The translations under genes and the position numbers were made by a program. Shown here in pieces: positions 63,246 through 64,000 of a DNA stretch of 64,000 nucleotides (positions are counted from its first letter, which is position 1; every line of letters begins with the position of its first letter). The notes beneath the pieces are model-generated. The model had not been told where the DNA came from and did no database searches. It saw only the letters and a list, made by a program, of their open reading frames with translations. Origin of the DNA: Isoetes taiwanensis. Lineage: Eukaryota; Streptophyta; Lycopodiopsida; Isoetales; Isoetaceae. The DNA is taken from the NCBI GenBank assembly GCA_021234155.1, contig JAJEKV010000027.1:16772891-16836890 (forward strand), read 5' to 3'.

Positions 63246-64000
63246 AAGCTTTTAAATTGCATGTCACGGTTTTCTCTGCTCCTGAATCTATTATCATAAA
63301 TTTGTTATTGTTTTTGTCCAAATTATCTGAAACAGACAAAATATTATCATGCTTTACCTCAGCTAGTTCATCGAGCTCTTCATCATCTTCAGTGGCTTCC
63401 TTTTCCCGTACTATGTTCATTGCTGGATTTCCTCTGATTTTTCCTCTTCCAAAACCTCCTCTAGTGTTACCATTTCTATCCTTACCTCGCCCTCTACCAG
63501 TTGCATTCTTAGGACTTGGATAGTTTGCTGCCATATGTCCCTTGCCATCACAATTGAAGCATTTGATTATCTTGGTCTCATTTGGGCAGTCCATCTTCAA
63601 ATGTCCATATTGATGACAATTAAAGCACGGCCCTAATTTTTCTTTACTGGTACTTCCTTTCTTTTTTGCTTTTGCAGCATACAAGATTTCAGTAGATTGA
63701 TCATTATCTTCAATTCCACCTCTCCTTTACTCAAATTCAGTTCTGATCATTCTTATGGCATGCTCTTTTGAAGTGGCAACATTTCTTATCAAGGTGGCCA
63801 TCTGAACATTGTGAGATACAGCTCTAGCCAGAGACAATATTTGATACTCCTCATTCAATACAATTCCAGCTCCCTCAAGGTCAGCTATTATTGAATCAAA
63901 CTTTTCAAAATAGTCTGTCATATTATCTTTTCATACAAATTTTGTTTTCTAAGATGTTTTTCCAAAACATCTATTTGTGACGAAGTCTTAACTTCATATT
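63199..64000 (-). pseudogene. gag: Copia gag, nucleocapsid and protease, partial
   Basis: The frame is open to the window edge and reads UBN2-type gag (MTDYFEKFDSIIADLEGAGI). A single in-frame TAA at 63727-63729 interrupts it; the same frame then continues through two zinc knuckles (CFNCHQYGHLKMDC and CFNCDGKGHMAANY, the second lacking its last Cys) and the protease (IIDSGAEKTV). It ends at 63199 after a frameshift near 63240 in an A/T run. Confidence 0.87.

Larger units (their letters stand above)
51827..64000 (-). mobile_element. Ty1/copia element, frame-broken, split by an L1-type LINE and a CACTA element
   Basis: The minus strand runs from gag at the window end (64000) through protease, integrase and reverse transcriptase/RNase H to 60235. 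It is interrupted by the LINE (52418-60234), resumes at 52417 with the pol C-terminus and continues into a 3' region that the CACTA element cuts at 51827/45018. The 15-bp AATGTATAATTCTAT at 52403-52417 and 60235-60249 is the LINE's target duplication. LTR boundaries are not resolved; the 5' LTR is outside the window. Confidence 0.88.

Overview
The window is nuclear DNA of a land plant with a large, repeat-dense genome. Plant features are tRNA-iMet-primed Ty3/gypsy chromoviruses, a plant-type L1 LINE with a zf-RVT domain, a Ty1/copia element, and a CACTA-like transposon with GACGTC-rich subterminal repeats. A seed-free plant is possible but not proven. No intact host gene is visible; almost everything is nested mobile elements on the minus strand.

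Left part (1-41460). Four related gypsy elements, named here G0, G3, G1 and G2, all run on the minus strand. G0 (1-4928, cut by the window start) lies inside the leader of G3, whose 5' LTR is 5288-6882. G1 (12010-24521, 5-bp duplication ATATG) is complete and lies inside a 5'-truncated LINE (11105-26410). G2 (26819-38750, duplication TCCTA) lies further along the same host sequence. That host sequence is a tandem duplication of a 3.3-kb non-coding unit: copy 1 is 7308-10640, and copy 2 is 10706-41460 split by the LINE and G2.

The main discovery is in the gypsy elements. Between the primer-binding site and gag they carry two extra genes. The first encodes a histone H3-like protein. In G1 it is an intact 119-residue protein that starts MARTKQ and keeps the complete H3 histone fold. 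In G0 and G2 it is a longer, frame-broken version that starts MARTKQ or MAPTKQ and has about 270 extra basic or charged residues before the fold. The second encodes an unrecognised protein of about 504 residues with a run of glutamates. Each accessory gene has its own TATA box 100-120 bp upstream. Arrays of imperfect inverted repeats (RNA-hairpin candidates) lie in the intervals before and after the histone gene. The same elements end pol with a chromodomain, the kind of module that in other chromoviruses reads methylated H3 tails. The element may therefore supply both an H3 and an H3 reader.

Right part (41461-64000). A decayed stretch holds a phase-consistent exon pair resembling the first BRCT domain of plant DNA ligase IV. 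It is followed by a CACTA-like element (45019-51826, duplication AAA) that holds a 1.1-kb tandem array, a perfect 92-bp palindrome and three tRNA-like repeats. That element sits in the 3' region of a frame-broken Ty1/copia element. The copia pol is also split by a full-length L1-type LINE (52418-60234) with a 15-bp target duplication.

Many indels between otherwise near-identical element copies replace CAG or CTG with CG. They may be assembly errors at methylated CHG sites, so some apparent frameshifts may not be real.
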